A stretch of DNA of 64,000 bases from Linyphia triangularis (GCA_963978545.1 OZ021723.1:96984002-97048001); one strand, 5' to 3'. Positions 46,451 through 61,439 are shown, counted from the first letter of the stretch. The notes: a model not told the origin generated them from the sequence alone. Translations and numbers: made by a program.

Positions 46451-46498
46451 ACTAGAGGAGCAGACATACACCCAGACTCTTCGCTTTATGGTTAAAGA

Positions 46499-47104
46499 TA
46501 GAATGGAATTTCCTTGGAGCGGTTACATTTATAACTATTAAAATTCAAGTTCTTATAAAACGCAGTAACTGACACAGAGTCATTAGAATTTTAGACAAAC
46601 TTTATCAAGACATCACGAAACACACAAACACACGACTTCATCAAAGGAAGTTAACTACGCATCACCACATTCTTCAAATTGAAACTCAAACTAAAACTAG
46701 AAATGCGAACTAAAAGTACAAAAAAACTACAGTTAACAGTTAATTAGATTTTCGATATGCTTTAAGAGCATGACGTAATAATTTCTTGTTCCGTGACCGA
46801 AAACTCTTGTTAATGCACAACAATAACAATTATCTATAAAATCACCTTTAACTTAAGAGATATCTGCAGAATTTTCTGAGATATGGGTACTTCAAATATA
46901 TATTCTAAGCAATTCATGTTATAAAGAATTTTTTTTTTGCATAAACTGACACTTGGGTCAGGCGTTATGACCGGACATTTTTTCATGAGCGTTACAAAAA
47001 TCTCGTGGCAATATTTTTGTTACTTTTTGAATTGTCGTGCTACGGGTGTGAACGAAACAATGAAAATTCCATTTTGAAAAAAAAAAGAAGGAAAAAAAAG
47101 GAGT
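46499..47104. other. No supported feature
   Basis: A+T-rich spacer. Confidence 0.4.
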
Positions 47105-47108
47105 TTAA

Positions 47109-47821
47109 GGGGACTTGGCGCACCTTGTTTTCACAAAAAAAAAAATTATAAAAATATAAATTTTCTATATTTGTGAGTTTATACTATTTGAAACCTTCTC
47201 CTTATTCTGGCAAATTTTTGAGCTGATCCTATTGCTGCAATTACAGAAAAACTATATTTTTTATAGGGAATTTAGCATTGCTGTAATTTCTCCTTCGATA
47301 TTTCGAACGCATTTTTCTCAGTTCGTGATTTCGTGAGCAAATATGAATGAAATGACTTGAAATTTTTTTGTGTCATTCTTAATATCTATTTGACAAAAAT
47401 AGCCATGCATTTTTGAATAAAATATTATTATTATTTTTACAAATTTGGATGTTGAAAAATATCCTTTTTTTACCTAAAGGTACAGTAATTATCGTTTTTT
47501 TTTTTTTTTTTTTTTTTCCGAAAACTATTTTACTTATTCTAAATACAATAGTTAGAGTATATTATTAGAATTTTTTTTTTTTTTCCAAAAAATCAGGAAA
47601 AAATATTGAACATTGTAAAAGAAGATAGAATTTAAAATTTTACGATTTTTTTTTTTTTTTTTTTTTAATTTATTTAAAATTTTGAAAATTTAGAGCACTA
47701 TGTGAACTTTTTTTTTAATATAGTTTAGTTTTTACTTAGTAATACTTCCAAATATGCAAAAATTATAATTTTAAACGCTTAAATAAAAAGAAGAAAAAAA
47801 TTTTAAGGGTACCGTTTCCTC
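47109..47821 (-). mobile_element. GGGGACTTGG MITE, copy 2, uninterrupted
   Basis: Bounded by TTAA at 47105-47108 and 47822-47825. GGGGACTTGGCGCACCTTG at one end pairs with the complement of AAGGGTACCGTTTCCTC at the other. It is the reverse complement of 23472-24398 apart from the SINE there, with expanded T runs (47495-47517 and near 47647). The intact TTAA pair defines the target site of the family. Confidence 0.83.
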
Positions 47822-47825
47822 TTAA

Positions 47826-47972
47826 AGTGCAAAGCTATACTGAACAACTGCTTATACACAGGGGTATAAGCACAACAACAGTATTGGTCAACGTCAGTGT
47901 TCTGGAAGAAACGACCATCATTCCAGTATACACGATTTTTGTAATGATAAATATGTAAAAAAGCATCACGAT

Positions 47973-48012
<40 letters not shown>

Positions 48013-51000
48013 CTTCGCCCTTTCACACATACAAAATATTTCAGTTTTAAAACAGTTCATCAACACTTAAAAACTTTCAGTGCACTTTATCCATAATTGG
48101 ACAAAATAGGTCAATATCTGTAACAACAACTGGTTTACAACAGCCCACATCGAATTTGACCATTGTCGAAAGATAGTAGCCTGCATTTCTTTGCTTCTGA
48201 GGTATGATGGCAATAAATGTATCATAACCTCACTTATAATTGTCGTTGAAACAAAGTGAAGCTATATTTAGAAACCTAGAAAGCCAGGCTTTCATAAAAT
48301 CAGATAAAGAATGATGTGATATTTTATGAAAATTTTAGACCAGCTTCTCCTCACTAAATGGAAATTTGTGAAATTTAGCTCGGACTACAGGCTGAATAGG
48401 TGGCCATGGTAATACGGGTCTGTTTAGAATCTGTTTTAATGAATATATCTTTGTAAACATATATTTGTACATTTGAAAAAAAAAAAAGAAATATGCATCA
48501 GTTAAAATTTTCACTCGCAGAAGGAAATAGGCCATTTTTAAATGAGGTAACTTTAAAGGCTGAACCAGATTGGTAAAGTTTTAATGAAGGATTGGACAAC
48601 TTATCAAACAAACCAACAAGCTTAGAATATCTGTCTTATATCTTTTGCATTTGAAGCGCCAGTTCTCAGAGTTTTAGCTTATTTAAAAGTTTCATTAATA
48701 TTTTGTTTTTTGTTAAAATTTAAATTGTTAGTAATTTTTTTTATAAATAATTGTAGAAGAACATTTTTTTTTTTTTACTTCTTTAATTTAATTGGGTCAT
48801 TGTGTTTAATTTTCATTAAAAATTTAGGTTTTTGCTAAAATATGTGTGTTATTATTTGTTTTTAAAAATAATGTTTGTTAAAAAATTTAAATTTTGTGTA
48901 AATTTTGTAATCAATGTAATTTTTGTAAAAATTTTAAATTTTTATTAAAAATTTTAATTTTCGTTAAAATTTTTATATTTTGTTAAAAAAAATATTTTGA
49001 TGAAATTGCATTTTTTTTTTTTAAATTTGATAGTTATGATGTTAATAATTATCAATAGTTATGTTTATAGTTCTTAATAGTTATGTTTATAGTTATTAAT
49101 AGTTTAATTTTAATAGTTATGTTTAAACTGTTTTGTGTAGATATGTTGATTATACAAGCTTCAGAAACATTTATATCCGACACTTAAATCATATAGTCAT
49201 CCTGTATTTCAAATATTTTACTCATTGAGTCATCTAGTAAAATGTGAAAACACAACATTAATTAGCATATAACAAAATCATTAATTTATTATTTTTACAA
49301 AAAAATTCTCTTTTTGAGATCGCTCATATTATTCCATGCTAAAAACATACTGGTTACTGTGCTTTGTGAACACTTTTACGGTAGGGCTTTCCCCAAATCC
49401 CACCATAAATCGATGCTAAGAGCAACTGATACGAATATAATATCACTGAAAGATAATGCAGAAGCTCTGCTTTTCTTATCAGTTCACTGCGTATGTATTC
49501 GTTCCATAAAATGCGTTTAGCGGCTATCTGATCGGACTGAAAGGAAGATAAGTGGGGATCGGAAGCCGTGGTATCTCTCAGGATACCTAAGGTATGAGAT
49601 AGGTACTAAAAACCCTATAACTGATAGTTTAATAGTTTAGTTAGGTATTATCATACCATAACAATGTAAAATATCAGTAAATTGTATAAAGACAGTTCAA
49701 TTCTCTAAATATGTCTTAAATTTTAATTAGATTTTCTGATTTTGCATTTGAATTATTTTAAAATTGACACGTTTAACCCAAGGTAGTCGATCTAAAGTTT
49801 CAATAGTAATCCGAATTTTTACAACTATTCTTTTCTTTGCACTTCGTGTTGAATTAAAAAAATACTACGTTTCATTCTGAAATACATAATACGATTCTCA
49901 TGGTACGCCATATTATTTATATTTTGCTACACATACTTACACATGCAAAATTTATCAAAAAATATTGTAACAGGTATAAGTTTTACGCAATTATTTTGAT
50001 TCTACTTGCAAAAGAGTTAAGCAGTGTATGCCATTAAAATGTTTATCAACTAGGGTAACTTAATTGATTTTTCAAATTTATGCTTAAAATACAAGGCTAA
50101 GAGAGTTTTGGAAAGAAAAAAATATATTTTTTTGGTTTGTTAATTGTAATTTTGTCATAGTGATATCTTCAGCTTTTTGAAAAAATAATAACCTGTTGAT
50201 CAAAGTTACATGATATGTGCTATTTTTCTCCCTAAACAGCACACAAAATGGTTTCGGGTTATTGTAATAACTAGCACAACCAAATTATAGCTAAAATGTA
50301 AGCACAAAATGCTTTGAAAGAAAATATTTTTAAAAATCAAAAATGTATTGATGTAGAAATTTTTACTGAAATCATTATTAAAATTATAAAACTTTTAGAA
50401 TGTCGTTAGAACTATTTTCATGTCTAAACCTTTACAATTAATATGTATTTTTGGATATGCATTTTAAAAGTAAAGATTTCGAATAAAGTTTAGTGGTAGT
50501 TAAAAAAAATTGCAAAATTTAATCTTTATAAAAATTTTAAAAAAATGGAAGTCATTTCAAGCTCTTTTTCTTAAAATGTTTTCTGTATCGGTTTTAAAAT
50601 ATTACCATACATGTGCTACATCTTTTTAGGGATACAGTATTGAATAAGATAGTTGGCAGGAAAAAAACATTTAAACCCAAATATACTTTAACAAATTATA
50701 GTTATTACATAAAAACTTTAAAAAAATCAATGTCTAAAAATCATTATTTTTTTTTTCTTTTTCTTTTTTCTAATCAAATAAGACTTTAAACAAGAAAGGG
50801 AACAATTTCTACTTCCTAACACTACCATTAAACAAGGGTCCAAAATGTATTGATATTATAATGAATATCATGCGACTAAATTTTCTTTACTTGGAAGTTT
50901 AAGGTAGAGCGGAGTAATAATTCACCATTATATACATTACTGTTTATTTAGATTTAAATAGTGCTTCCAAATGTGCATAATTTAATTAAATTAAACTAAT

Positions 51001-52275
51001 AAAGAGCTCTAAAATGGTGTTGGTTTTTTTTTTTTTTTTTTTTTTTTAAATAGCTTGTCTTTTTGTGAAACAAGAATAGATAGTCAACTTAAAAGAAAAA
51101 CTACCTCCAAAGTCAAAAGTTGACCAAGTATAACTGTATTTGTTAATAAAAATACTTATATCTTTATTATACAAAGTAATATAATGCCTTTTAGATGTAC
51201 CATCATTTTTTTTTTAAACTTTTGAAAACTTGATATCACTTTTTCTCGGTGTCACTACATTTAAAGGTCAATGTTATTTTTCTCCATTAGTTTTTAGACG
51301 GATTGAGTGTTTTTAAATGTGGGGGGATGGATTTCAGTAATTTTATAAGTAGGGAGACAGATGGGTATTTTCTTGAAAAGTGGGGGGACGGGTCACCCCG
51401 CGTCTACCCACACTTCTACCATTGCATTTAAGTAAAAAAAAAATTCATACATTGTTTCAAATTTTTTTTTCCTTGACATGATTTTTGTGATTTATAAACA
51501 ACATTGTTTTATTTTTCTTTAATTTGGAATACCAATACAGTTCATTGCACTCCACTTCGAATTGTACAATAATCGAACTGATAGTTGTGCAACAATAGGT
51601 AATAAGTTTTCACGAAATAGAATAGGTTGTTTTCTAAAAGGTAACAGGTTTTCTGGTTGTCGCGGTAATTACTTTGTGTGTGAAATTTCAATCATCTTCC
51701 ATCATTCATTTTCCATTAAGCACCTGAAATTAATATGAAGCGCTTGTGTGATAGTTAAAAATATGCGTTTGGCTATGAATCTACAAAAGGTTATTTGCAT
51801 CGCAATAATCTAAGTTTATGTGGAAATATGAAGGCATCCTTTAGTTAGAATTTTTACTAACTTAATGAATGGTTACTACATACACTGCAGTTATTTTGTT
51901 AGTCTTCGCGTAATTTTCGATTATTTTCCGCCAAAGCCATGTTTCATGAATTGACACACCAATTACCGCAACTGCATACTGCGATATGTGGTGTTAATTC
52001 TTGGCATTCATTTGAGGCTGTAGTATTAAGGACTTCCGATACCATTTCATACTGTTTCAAATCATTGTCATGGAGTTTTCCGCTCATGTTAAAACTTCAT
52101 CCACCTTCGAAAAACTGAAAACATGTCACTACTAGAAGGTATGTGTATTTATAAGTACATTATTTGACATATATTTCCAGTGCTTATTATACCTTTAATT
52201 TTGATATTTACATTTATTACCTCAACGTTGAAAATTTTCAACACTTAGTGGGGTAACTTTGATACCCTCAAGTAG
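47826..52275. other. Long gene-free stretch
   Basis: Contains a 35-base T run (47975-48009), a T24 run (51024-51047), T/A-rich TTAAAATTT degenerate repeats (48680-49010) and a ~22-bp tandem motif ATAGTTATGTTTATAGTT (49055-49135). Open frames here derive from these runs or are under 70 codons without motifs. I find no exon or terminus. Confidence 0.45.
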
Positions 52276-53266
52276 GCCTATTGCTCCAGAAGAAACGAAG
52301 AAGAGATAGCATCAAATATGCACGCAGAAACAACGCTGAGGGCTTTTGCTTGATAGTCCGAGAGGCGACTGCAATTTTTGGACCCCATCGAACATCATTC
52401 TGAATTTTTTATAGAAATTGGAGAAAAGTGAGTTGATTACGAATCCACTGGTCTGCCGTGGCCAAAATGCCCGAAACTGATCAAAAATCGACTTGGAATG
52501 AGTTGAACTAAAATCCAATTGCCAAATATGCCATAACTTGCCAAAAAGAGAACTAACTTTTTCGTCTGGCAACCCACTGCATTTTGATTTTCAATGACTA
52601 ATAGCGCCAACGATTTCTGATCTTTGGCTCGGAAAACTTATATCTTTTAAAAGTAAGTCAAATTGGCGACATCAGTTACGTCATAAGTGACGTAATATTT
52701 TTTGCCAACTTGGCTCCCTTTTAGATGCAAATAGACCGTCACCAGATATCTGAATCGTCTGCAACCTTCTAAATTGAAAATTAAAGAGTGAGGGTTACCA
52801 AATAAAATAAAAATGCTCATTATTTGGCAAGTTATGGCACATTTGGTAATTGGATTTAGTTCAACTTATTAAAAGTTGGTTTTGGACCAGTTTCGGCCAT
52901 TTTTGCCACGTCAGACCAGTGAATTCGTAATCTACTCACTTTTCTCTAATTTCTATAAAAAATTAAGAATAATGTTCTATGTGGTCCAAAAATTGCAGTC
53001 GCCTCTCAGTCTATGAGGAACTAGAGAGGGCGAAACTTTCAGAGTTTTTGGAAGAACAGTCTTTTCCATCCCCACAACCTTCAAGTTTGCCTCAGAACCT
53101 TATGGTGAGGAACTACGTTCTATGAAATGTAAGCATGAACTTTAACCGGGATGGATCATTGAGGCGAAAAAAGACGAAGAAGTACACCTCTCATTTATGC
53201 AGGAGTCTGTTAAAACCTGTGAATGCTAAGGACAACGAAATTATTTACTCGAAGGGTGAAATTTGA
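52276..53266 (+). pseudogene. Coding-like reading frame interrupted by FB2
   Basis: Left of FB2, 52276-52350 is open for 25 codons (NEEEIASNMHAETTLRAFA) then TGA at 52351-52353. Right of FB2, the frame starting TAT at 53012 runs 84 codons to TGA at 53264-53266 with one internal TGA at 53123-53125, and includes EELERAKLSEFLEEQ and SFPSPQPSSLPQ. Removing FB2 and one TA copy places the two sides in the same frame. The Glu/Ser/Pro-rich composition is unlike local A+T-rich noise. A decayed host exon or transposon protein are both possible; no family is recognised. Confidence 0.35.
52356..53011. mobile_element. Foldback element FB2, copy 2 (656 bp, TA target)
   Basis: A full palindrome with ends GTCCGAGAGGCGACTGC and, from the right, GACTGAGAGGCGACTGC. 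TA flanks both sides (52354-52355 and 53012-53013), the pattern of Tc1/mariner-type insertion. The outer arms carry AATCCACTGGTCTG and GGTCTGCCGTGGC or variants; the inner arms hold GCCAAATTGGCGACATCAGTTACGTCA-like blocks. No transposase frame. It lies inside a coding-like frame. Confidence 0.87.
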
Positions 53267-53871
53267 GGGAACATTTCGAAGTTCGATAACAAATACTATT
53301 TACGATTGCGTTTTAGTTTGATTGAGTAATTAATGTATGTTAGAAAAACTTGCTTTCCTATCAAAATGTGTCCATCCTTCCAAATGAATCATTTTATTTC
53401 AAATCGTAATATTTTCAAACTATTATTGTAATTCGTAAAATTTTCGTTCAAATGTGAAATAAAACCTCGGAATAAATAGTCCTTCCTCTTGTCATTGGGA
53501 CAAATTGATGTTTCTCAATTATTTTTTTTAAGCTAAAACAGTACTGTCCAACAGTTAACCCAATGCATAGTGTAAGATTGAAATTTTTTTCGAAATCTGT
53601 ATCAGTACGGTGTTTAAAAGTGGCTTGAGGTCTAAACCAAGGCTGTAAAATTTTAAGTTTATATATAAAAAAATCTTACGGTTTTTCAAAAACACACAAA
53701 ATTCGAACTTTTCATAAAAATTAGGTAAAATCTGTGACTTAAGAAAAATATTTAAAATGTGAAACAAAATAAATGTCACTGCGTAGTAGTTTCTTTTAAG
53801 TGCTCTAAAAAGCATGAAATATGTGAACCTCTAGCGGAATATCCTTGTTAAAATCTAGCGGGAAAATACAT
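53267..53871. other. No supported feature
   Basis: A+T-rich; the 86-codon minus frame at 53555-53815 is Phe/Leu/Lys-rich noise. Confidence 0.4.
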
Positions 53872-54152
53872 GAAGAAACTTTGCCGATATATGAAACCTT
53901 TCTAGTGGCCTTTCCGTTCTACAGATCGAGATGAGATTTCAGGTATAGTTATTCTGAGGTATGAGCTCGTGATTCTGTGAATGGCAAAAAAAAAATGGCG
54001 CTCACGGTTACGGTTACAGTTACAGAAACTCGAAATTTTCGAATAGCAATACACCTACTTTTTCCTGTCGCAAAATGTCAGTGCATGCGAAAACCATAAA
54101 GACCGTTGGAACGGTAAGTGTAACACAAAAAACGGATAAGTTATGCACGCCA
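53872..54152 (+). mobile_element. Foldback family FB3, arm fragment
   Basis: Aligns with 63430-63700: shared blocks ACTTTGCCGATATATG, ACAGATCGAG, GAGATTTCAGGTAT, CACGGTTACGGTTA and GTGTAACACAAAAAAC. The terminal CAGGGTGG and the second arm are missing. Confidence 0.78.
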
Positions 54153-55446
54153 ATATGTGAATATTAAACATAAGTATGGCCAAATTTATGGGTTTTGTTC
54201 AGAGCTAGTAATAAATTTTAAATGAGCATATTTTTAACTCCTTCACGTGACAAATAAATTTTAAGCGCTGTATCATGAAAAGTACTCTATGTTTTAGCTT
54301 GTTTTAAACTAGAAAATATAGATACACAAAAATTTCATTTTATAATTAACATTAGAACATCATTCTCAAGCTGCTATCCTCTCTACCATTTCATTTGCAT
54401 CAAAGATTAACAGGTACACAACACACTTGAACAATTTGTTTAAAATATTCAAAAGAAAGTTTTTGTATACTCTTTGTGCCAATACCACGGTACACAAGTT
54501 AAAATTTAATCTGCATAAAAGTCGCTGAATTTAGATAAGCAAGAATAATTAAAACACAAACTAATATTTTTAAACAGCCAATAGTGATACTCTAGTGGAA
54601 TAGAATTAAATTCCTATAAGATAAGAAGTCAAAAGAGATAAGCAAAATAATGAAGTTCATGACATTATCCTATCAACCTTGAAATTGAAATGAACGCATG
54701 AACACATTCAAGTACAATGAAAGTCATTTTAAAGAACGACAACAGTGGAAAGATTAAACATCAACTCGTGATCAAAAAATTACATGGTTGACGAATTTTG
54801 GACAAACATTTATCGCTTCTGGTTACGATATAAATTTAAAAAAAGTTTGAACTTCAAAATATGCCTGAAACATTGTTTCATTTTTTTAGAAACATCGTCA
54901 TTGCATTAAATTTTATATTTAGTCTTAAGGGAGAAATAGTTAAATATACATTTTAAACAAATTTGCTTTCATCTTTTGTAAATTTTCTGAGAAGGTTTAT
55001 TTATCCTGACAAATTAATATGTAATTCGTTAGTTCTTTTATTTATTACGTTTTAGCTTCATAAAGATTATTCCAATGAAATATTACAGAATAAGACGATC
55101 GCACGATACAAACTATAACAATTGTATCATACCGTTAATCCTGTTTCGTGATACTTATATTTAATCCTATTTCTTGGAGTTTCCCGTAATATGGTTTCCT
55201 AACTTTCCCTGTTACTTAATGATAAATGACGTTTTTGTGTAAGTGTACATCGTTATATTATATATAGTACTGTCTTTTGTAATAAGTATGGAAAACATTT
55301 ACATTTATTTTAATCGTTGTCTGACACTGATATCTATTTATTAAATAAATTTTTGAATTAATATAAATGAAATATCGGTAATATTTTATTTTCCTAATGG
55401 TGGGGCCCAAGTACTTACAGTCACTTGTTAGTGCTCTTATAGTCAC
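54153..55446. other. No supported feature
   Basis: A+T-rich spacer without gene-like content. Confidence 0.4.
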
Positions 55447-55656
55447 TTGGTCACTACAAGGCAGGTAACGATGGTCACTTGTGAAGAGGCGTTTTATTTC
55501 TATATATTTATTATACGGGCCAAACTACGTTTATTTATTCTGATTGAAACAATTCATTCATTCATTCAAGCAATTTTTGCAACAGGGAAGAGTTTCTTCA
55601 ATCATCGGTTAAATGCTATTTCAGAGCGATTGGATGACGGCAAGTTGGTTTATTAG
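55447..55656 (+). other. Short open frame, uncertain
   Basis: A 69-codon frame ends with a less biased segment (FFNHRLNAISERLDDGKLVY) just before an FB2 fragment. Its first half is hydrophobic and A/T-driven. I do not assign a function and give it little weight. Confidence 0.15.
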
Positions 55657-55685
55657 TATTCCATCAAAGCGACCTTTTAGTGATA

Positions 55686-55988
55686 GACTGAGAGGCGACT
55701 GCAGTTTTTGGTCCCAATCGAACATCATTCTGAATTTTTTATACAAATTAGAGAAAAGTTAGTAGATTACGAATCCACTGGTCTGCCGTGGCAAAAATGG
55801 CCGAAACTGGTAAAAAATTGACTTTTAATAAGTTGAACTAAATCCAATTGCCAAATGCGCCATAGCTTGCCAAATAATGAGCATTTTTTTTTTTTTTTTT
55901 TTTTTTTTGGTAATCCTCACTCTTTTTTCAAATAAGAAGGTTGCAGTCGATTCGGATGTGTGGCGATGGCTTACTTGCATCTTTCACA
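55686..55988 (+). mobile_element. Foldback family FB2, copy 3, one arm only
   Basis: Begins GACTGAGAGGCGACTGCAG after TA (55684-55685) and follows the FB2 left arm through CCACTGGTCTGCCGTGGC to CTTACTTGCATCTTTCACA, where homology stops. A T25 run (55884-55908) has expanded inside. The right arm is absent, so this copy is broken. Confidence 0.83.
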
Positions 55989-58225
55989 TAAAGTATTCTT
56001 AAAAAAATATTGAGAAGTTTCATCAGCACACGGTGGCAAAATATACTCTGCTAATTTAAAAGTGGCCGTTGGAATTTTAAATTGAATTCTTTCTTTCAGT
56101 GGTGCAGAATTCAAATAGCACAGATGTGGGGTTTTTTTTGTTTTTTTTTTAATTTTATTCAGGTGGCCCATAAAAAAGAACAGCATCTTTCAACGACTTC
56201 TTACCTGATTTTGAATATTTCTGGAGTTTCATTACCTATCTTTTATCTCAGCTTATAATAAGATAATAACCTTTTTATGACACCCTCATACATTTATAAA
56301 TTTTTATTTAATCCCAAACTTTGAAATTTCTTTAAACGAATAAACATCACTGATACGTTTATATATTTTTTTGTGTTCAAGTAAAACTAGTTTTTTATGC
56401 AAAGGTAAGTCTATAAATTTATCTAAAATTAATTATAATTAGTACTTACTCTCAAAAATAGCTGGAGGCATTAAAACAAGGGACACAAATTCAATAGCTG
56501 CATATCACGTATGATGAACTTTCAAGAATTGCAATAATTAAGGTTGCACGAAAGATTCAGTTAAAATTTATGGGTTTTTTTTATCTTAACTTTTTAACTA
56601 CTTGAACAGTTTTTTATTTGTTATTATTTATTTTTGCTTCAGAAAATCCGTCTGATAATTAACACAAGTGATAAATATTGCTAAAATTAATTATCCTCTT
56701 CAAACCCATCTTATAAACTAAATTTCATTAATTATAATTATATCGCTAACGTGGCGTAAATAGTCTACGTTGATTTGTCATTATTTTATATCAATATTTT
56801 AAAACTAAGAGGATGTACAGACGAATTTTTATTGATATAAACTGCATTCTTAAAACCATTCAGACCTTCAAGTTTAATCAGCACACGGTCTTAAATTTTG
56901 GATGTTTTAATTTGCCTAACTTGGGTATTTTTTAACACGAGAAGACTTGAACTAAGGTAATTTTTTCCCCTGCTCGAAAGCATTTCAAGAACTCGCTACG
57001 TGATATTTTCTTTCACGTTCCTTAATTACTTTGAAAGTATATTTTTTTTTATTTGATTGAACTTTTGTATTTTGTAGATATATGTTGAACTCGTTTTTGT
57101 TTTTGCAATTTGCCTAATTTAGGCTTTTTCAACCCAAGAGAACTCGAACTGTTATATTTTCTCTCAAGCCCTAAAAATGTCAAGAACTCACTTTGTAAAA
57201 TTTCTCACACACTCTAAAATATTTCGAAATTATTATTTGTTTTTCTCCTTGTTCTTATTTTGACATTTGATTGAGCTGATCGCATTCCATATATTTGTTT
57301 TGTTTTTGTTTGTTTTGTTTTGAAACCACCGACTGTCTATTTCTGCCACTTAAAAAGTGCTTAACACAGCCAAATACGTCTCGTAATTTTGAGCATCTAG
57401 AAGAATACGAGATCGAAATCTTCTAGTGTAAACCCCTCTCTCCGACCCCACCACACCAACGAGAGGACATTGAGGCCACGACAGATTTAATGTGCACCAA
57501 CCCCCATTATGTACACACCGATATTTGCCGGACATTCCATATATGTAAAGTGTTTTGGTTTAATAGATCAATACTGTATGTCAAGTTTATTTTCAAGTTG
57601 CCATTATATTCTTTATAAATAAGTTTCATTACTAAATCCCCAAATTTTTATACATATATATATACATGTATTTTCTCCTTAGTCTTCTTATTATGGTTAA
57701 ATAAAGCTTAAATTTTATGGGTTTTTATTAAATTGATGACTCCCTCATTCCAGGTATACATTTGGGAGTGTTTCCCCGAAATAATGACGCTGGCATTCAT
57801 ACTACTCTAAGTAGTCCTCCAGGTCATTCTGTAAGGATTTTAAGGAACATTATATTTCCTTGCTAAGCACAGAGGTGGTATCTGCATTTCTTGGCCAAAT
57901 TGTGATATTATTGCCAAGTAATTTCTTTCACATAATGGGGAAGTTTAATGGTCTGATCTCCAAGGGAAGAATTATAAAAAGTAAATAATTTAGTCTATAA
58001 GTTAGGATCAATAACATGGAATTGTTTAATAAAGGCACGCTCTACTCTAAAAATAGCAAAATTTTCTATTTTTTTTATTTGCCATAATAATAGTTTGGAA
58101 TCTTCTAAATATGCATGCAAACTTTTATATTATATCTACGTTTTTTAATAAATTATTTGATATTTTGTGTTAAATGACAGAATGATGTCCGTAAGAAATG
58201 GAAACTTTAAATCGATTTTTCTCCT
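55989..58225. other. Gene-free stretch
   Basis: Contains one less A+T-rich patch (57330-57540) with GTGTGGTGGGGTCGGAGAGAGG-type sequence on minus and a 61-codon frame without motif, possibly an eroded SINE. The rest is A+T-rich with T runs. Confidence 0.35.
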
Positions 58226-58245
58226 CTCTTCTTCTTCTTCTTCTT

Positions 58246-58274
<29 letters not shown>
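58226..58274. repeat. (CTT)n followed by T run
   Basis: About seven CTT units pass into a T28 tract ending at 58274. Confidence 0.95.
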
Positions 58275-59772
<1,498 letters not shown>

Positions 59773-60024
59773 TTATTTTTTATTTTTTTTTTAAATTTAA
59801 AAAAAAAGGACAATGAATATGCGGATATCGCAAAATAACTTTTATCTCTAGATCATAAAAAAAGTTTTTTCCTGCATGCTGGACATTATGGAGGTCTTAA
59901 TATAATTAAAATGTGTAAAGAAAATAAATCCCAACTCTAGCTGTACCTTGTATTCTAACTGATGCAATAAAAAATAGAAAAGTGCTATTTTAATTAGTGG
60001 AAAGTTTATAAATATTGCATATAC

Positions 60025-60470
60025 TGTTATGAATTTTTCCACAGAGGCAATGATGGCACAGTTTTTATTAGATAAAAACTATTTTTTATTCGCTTCAGAA
60101 AACTCACAAAATTTATTTAAAAACAACAGTGTAATCACTCTCAAGCTTCAACAAAAGCTTCAGCAAGAACAACTTCGAATACAGCGATTATACAAGTTCA
60201 CTCTAGTAGGTAAACAAAACGATCAGCTCGCATCGAAATCCGAAGTCAAACTGAAAACTTTCCCGATCTGCGGTCTTATATATGAAGGAGCATGAGAACA
60301 TTCTCGAAGTATTCAGCCAATTCGTCGAAAAAGAAACATCTCGAAATTTCTCGATTGCTTTGGGTGCTGCCACCTTTTTATAACCTGTATTATCGCTGTT
60401 AATAAATAAAATAAGATAAAATAAATTACGATATAATTTTAAAATAATACGTCTCTATTTACACTGTATA
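60025..60470 (-). mobile_element. Solo LTR, family LTR-B copy 2 (one end unclear)
   Basis: Starts TGTTATGAATTTTTCCACAG, matching the 27013 copy, and stays alignable to about 60465 (AATACGTCTCTATTT). The minus strand keeps a TATA box (complement of CTTATATATG, 60275-60284) and AATAAA (complement of 60085-60090). The outer 5' end of the LTR is eroded or rearranged and no matching 4-bp duplication for ATAC (60021-60024) was found. Confidence 0.75.
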
Positions 60471-61439
60471 GACCATATATCGTTATAATTAATATATTGT
60501 AGTAATTGTCAATTTAAACGATAGTTTGTTAAAGACTAAACATTAAAAAAAAACTTAAACATCTTGGGACGCCGGAAAACTTATGGATATTTCAATAAAA
60601 CTCAAAAACACACACCTTAGACAATTATTTGATAAATTACAACCTAAAGTAAAAAATATAGCGAATGGCTAAAACGATGAGATGAAATGTACATAAACAT
60701 TCCATGAATGACAGATTATATAGTGGTTTAATAAGTTCGTATGCACTGTTCTATAACATTGAAAGATGAGCACAAAGTTCCAAAAAATAAGTTTTATCAA
60801 TTGAATAAAATATTTCAATTTCTATTTGCATAGATTAGTGATACATAAAAAATAATTATGAACCAATTAACATCAAGTATTTCATAAATGTCCGATAAAA
60901 TCATAAAGTAAAAACTACATATTTTTCAATTTTAATATCAACACATATACGTTAAACTTCTGCAATTTTTGTTTACGATCTTAAATTGTATTGGGTGTGA
61001 AGTAGGAGTACTCTTAAATTGCTAATTTAATTATGTTAATTTAAATGTATTTCTGAATGAGACTTTACTTATTTTGCAATAGCATCTTTGTTAGACATGA
61101 CACAATAAATCCGAATTTAACAATAGATCTGTAATTTCCAAATAGTTTTAGACTAATACCTGCAACATCTTGAAACAAACGTTCGTTCGCTCAACCCCGC
61201 TTTAATGTTGTACCTTAAAATTACGTTTCTCACCATTGGGATTTGAACTTTGCTCATAAGTGGTGCTTAAAATAATGAAAAAGAAATTTCATATTGAATG
61301 TAAACGAAGCATTAGAGCTCAATGTACTTAGTAAATGTAATACCAAATAAAAAATTGAGACTCTGTTTATTAAAGAATCATACAAAATAATAAAATATAT
61401 AATATAGTTTCTGTAATTGATAAATGGTTCAATCAATCA
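60471..61439. other. No supported feature
   Basis: A+T-rich spacer. Confidence 0.4.

Larger units (their letters stand above)
44505..46498 (-). mobile_element. Helitron-like element 2, minus orientation
   Basis: The plus-strand start A|CTAGCTGAGTGGCCCCGCG is the complement of a Helitron 3' end (...CACTCAGCTAG|T), matching CAGCTAG|T of element 1. A plausible 5' end lies at 46498: read on minus it gives A|TCTTTAACCATAAAGCG, followed by GAGTCTGGGTGTATGTCTGC, a common Helitron subterminal pattern. The interior has CGCTTCGCTCGC-rich degenerate repeats (44570-44760), a purine tract and ~145-bp repeats. The middle (about 45060-46000) matches neither and may be an insertion. No Rep/helicase frame is seen. 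The 5' boundary is inferred. Confidence 0.55.

Noticed and set aside
47803..48066. Lys-rich frames on minus
   Set aside because: Created by the 35-base T run at 47975-48009.
51340..51420. Transposon terminus at the GGGGGGACGGGTCACCCCGCG patch
   Set aside because: No inverted partner, duplication or second copy in the window.
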